Shown: positions 63,601 to 64,000 of the stretch, one piece after another
How the letters are laid out: every line of letters begins with the position of its first letter
Numbering within the stretch: position 1 is the stretch's first letter
Source of the DNA: Bolinopsis microptera
Taxonomy: Eukaryota; Ctenophora; Tentaculata; Lobata; Bolinopsidae
Assembly (NCBI RefSeq): GCF_026151205.1
Contig: NC_087082.1
Span: forward strand, 15,347,365-15,411,364
Length of the DNA stretch: 64,000 bases
Direction: 5' to 3'
Notes under the pieces: model-generated
Told to the model about the DNA's origin: nothing
The model's database searches: none
Seen by the model: only the letters and a program-made list of their open reading frames with translations
Program-made: the position numbers and the translations under genes

Positions 63601-63993
63601 ATGATCAGTTTTGGATTTATGTCAAATGTTAAACACTAAATTAAAAAAGATGAAATTATCAAAATAATGACAGAATTAACATACAGGACACTATGCTTTG
63701 CCATTTGAACCACACATTTCTTTCCGTGTTTATTATTATAATTTCCGTCAATAGGAAGGCCTGCATTCTCAGAAACCTAATCTTACTCTCCTCTATCAGA
63801 AAACATCATTTAAAATCAATTTTCATTATCAACCATATCAAGACAAAGAGACATAGAACGGCAATAACATTATTTTTGGAGACGATGATGATTTATATAC
63901 TATAATACAGATCTAACTTGACTAACCTGTTGCAGACGCTGATCCAATGATCATCAGCAGTAGAAATATACCAAGCTTAACGTTGCCTGTCAT
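60618..63993 (-). CDS. Secreted Ig/CCP protein (paralogue B; 3' exons unreadable)
   Basis: Exons in coding order: 63993-63927 (signal peptide MTGNVKLGIFLLLMIIGSAS), 63585-63130, 62805-62590, 62008-61724, 61516-61232, 61060-60863, and 60670-60618. Exon 2 encodes a domain of about 150 residues (KRFQIRTDKKIDASNDIQW, VWFDGVLEVTW) that I do not recognise. Exon 3 is related to exon 3 of paralogue A. Exons 4 and 5 each encode one Ig domain (VKSGTDTTISCVITGI; VTEDTTFICRV), and exon 6 a CCP (VTVSCAPGYITSSDTTTSTT). Introns after exons 1-6 are phase 1. Exon 7 is 53 nt against 54 in paralogue A, one base short, which breaks the frame at the edge of the corrupted region. Homology to paralogue A covers exons 6 onward and the flanking introns. 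Confidence 0.82.
62104..62438. mobile_element. hAT-type MITE in an intron of paralogue B (335 bp)
   Basis: Perfect 18-bp terminal inverted repeats (CAAGGTTGTTAAATACGT and its complement) are flanked by a perfect 8-bp duplication GTAAAGAA (62096-62103 and 62439-62446). The interior is rich in aatacg motifs. No coding capacity. Confidence 0.92.
62884..63024. mobile_element. hAT-type MITE in an intron of paralogue B (141 bp)
   Basis: The inverted ends CAGGGACAAAAAGAAATCGC and CAGGGACAAAAGAAAATCGC are flanked by a perfect 8-bp duplication CTGTAAAC (62876-62883 and 63025-63032). Repeated tcgcgat motifs fill the interior. Confidence 0.92.
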
Positions 63994-64000
63994 TTCTAAA

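Overview
The window is eukaryotic: it has split genes with GT-AG introns, 5S rRNA genes, C2H2 zinc fingers, non-LTR and Penelope-like retroelements, cut-and-paste MITEs and satellite DNA in an AT-rich background. The protein modules (VWD/C8/TIL/VWC with Ig and a terminal ShKT domain; Ig/CCP/ephrin-receptor-like secreted proteins) point to an invertebrate, most likely a cnidarian. That placement is inferred from domain content, not proven.

Layout. 1-8046 (+): the 3' part of a large secreted multidomain gene, built from two copies of a VWD-C8-TIL-VWC-Ig block and ending in ShKT. One of its introns carries a 1.5 kb array of exactly twenty 75-bp units, each a copy of an exon end with its splice donor. 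9.1-9.7 kb: a GC-richer, promoter-like island with many CCAAT boxes and E-boxes. 11.2-12.7 kb: a 46-bp minisatellite. 14,756-15,470: a hAT-type MITE with a perfect 8-bp target duplication. 17,488-22,019: a 4.5 kb foldback (inverted repeat) unit flanked by a 5-bp direct repeat; each arm carries a 5S rRNA gene and a 33-bp minisatellite. 23.4-23.8 kb: a second E-box cluster with a TATA box. 25,363-27,339 (+): a complete four-exon C2H2 zinc-finger gene of 398 residues. 28,765-28,935: a Harbinger-like MITE. 30.15-45.37 kb: a 366-bp satellite with higher-order structure, interrupted by a 5'-truncated Penelope-like element (GIY-YIG) and a 5'-truncated, frameshifted LINE, both at the same position of the satellite unit.

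45.6-64.0 kb holds two tandem minus-strand paralogues encoding secreted proteins. The first (45,576-48,612) reads as a complete eight-exon gene of 411 residues. The second (60.6-64.0 kb and beyond) shares its 3' modules but has a different N-terminal domain and two extra Ig exons. Nearly all introns in this pair are phase 1, the arrangement that permits exon shuffling. Two hAT-type MITEs sit in introns of the second copy.

Between the paralogues lies a 1.2-1.8 kb tandem repeat with long CT and poly-C runs. From about 52.3 to 60.5 kb the sequence is visibly corrupted: alignable paralogous copies show mixed bases replaced by homopolymers. It should be treated as low-quality sequence, so the 3' exons of the second paralogue cannot be judged. 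The strongest candidates for something undescribed are the 5S-bearing foldback unit, the amplified splice-donor array and the shared insertion point in the satellite.
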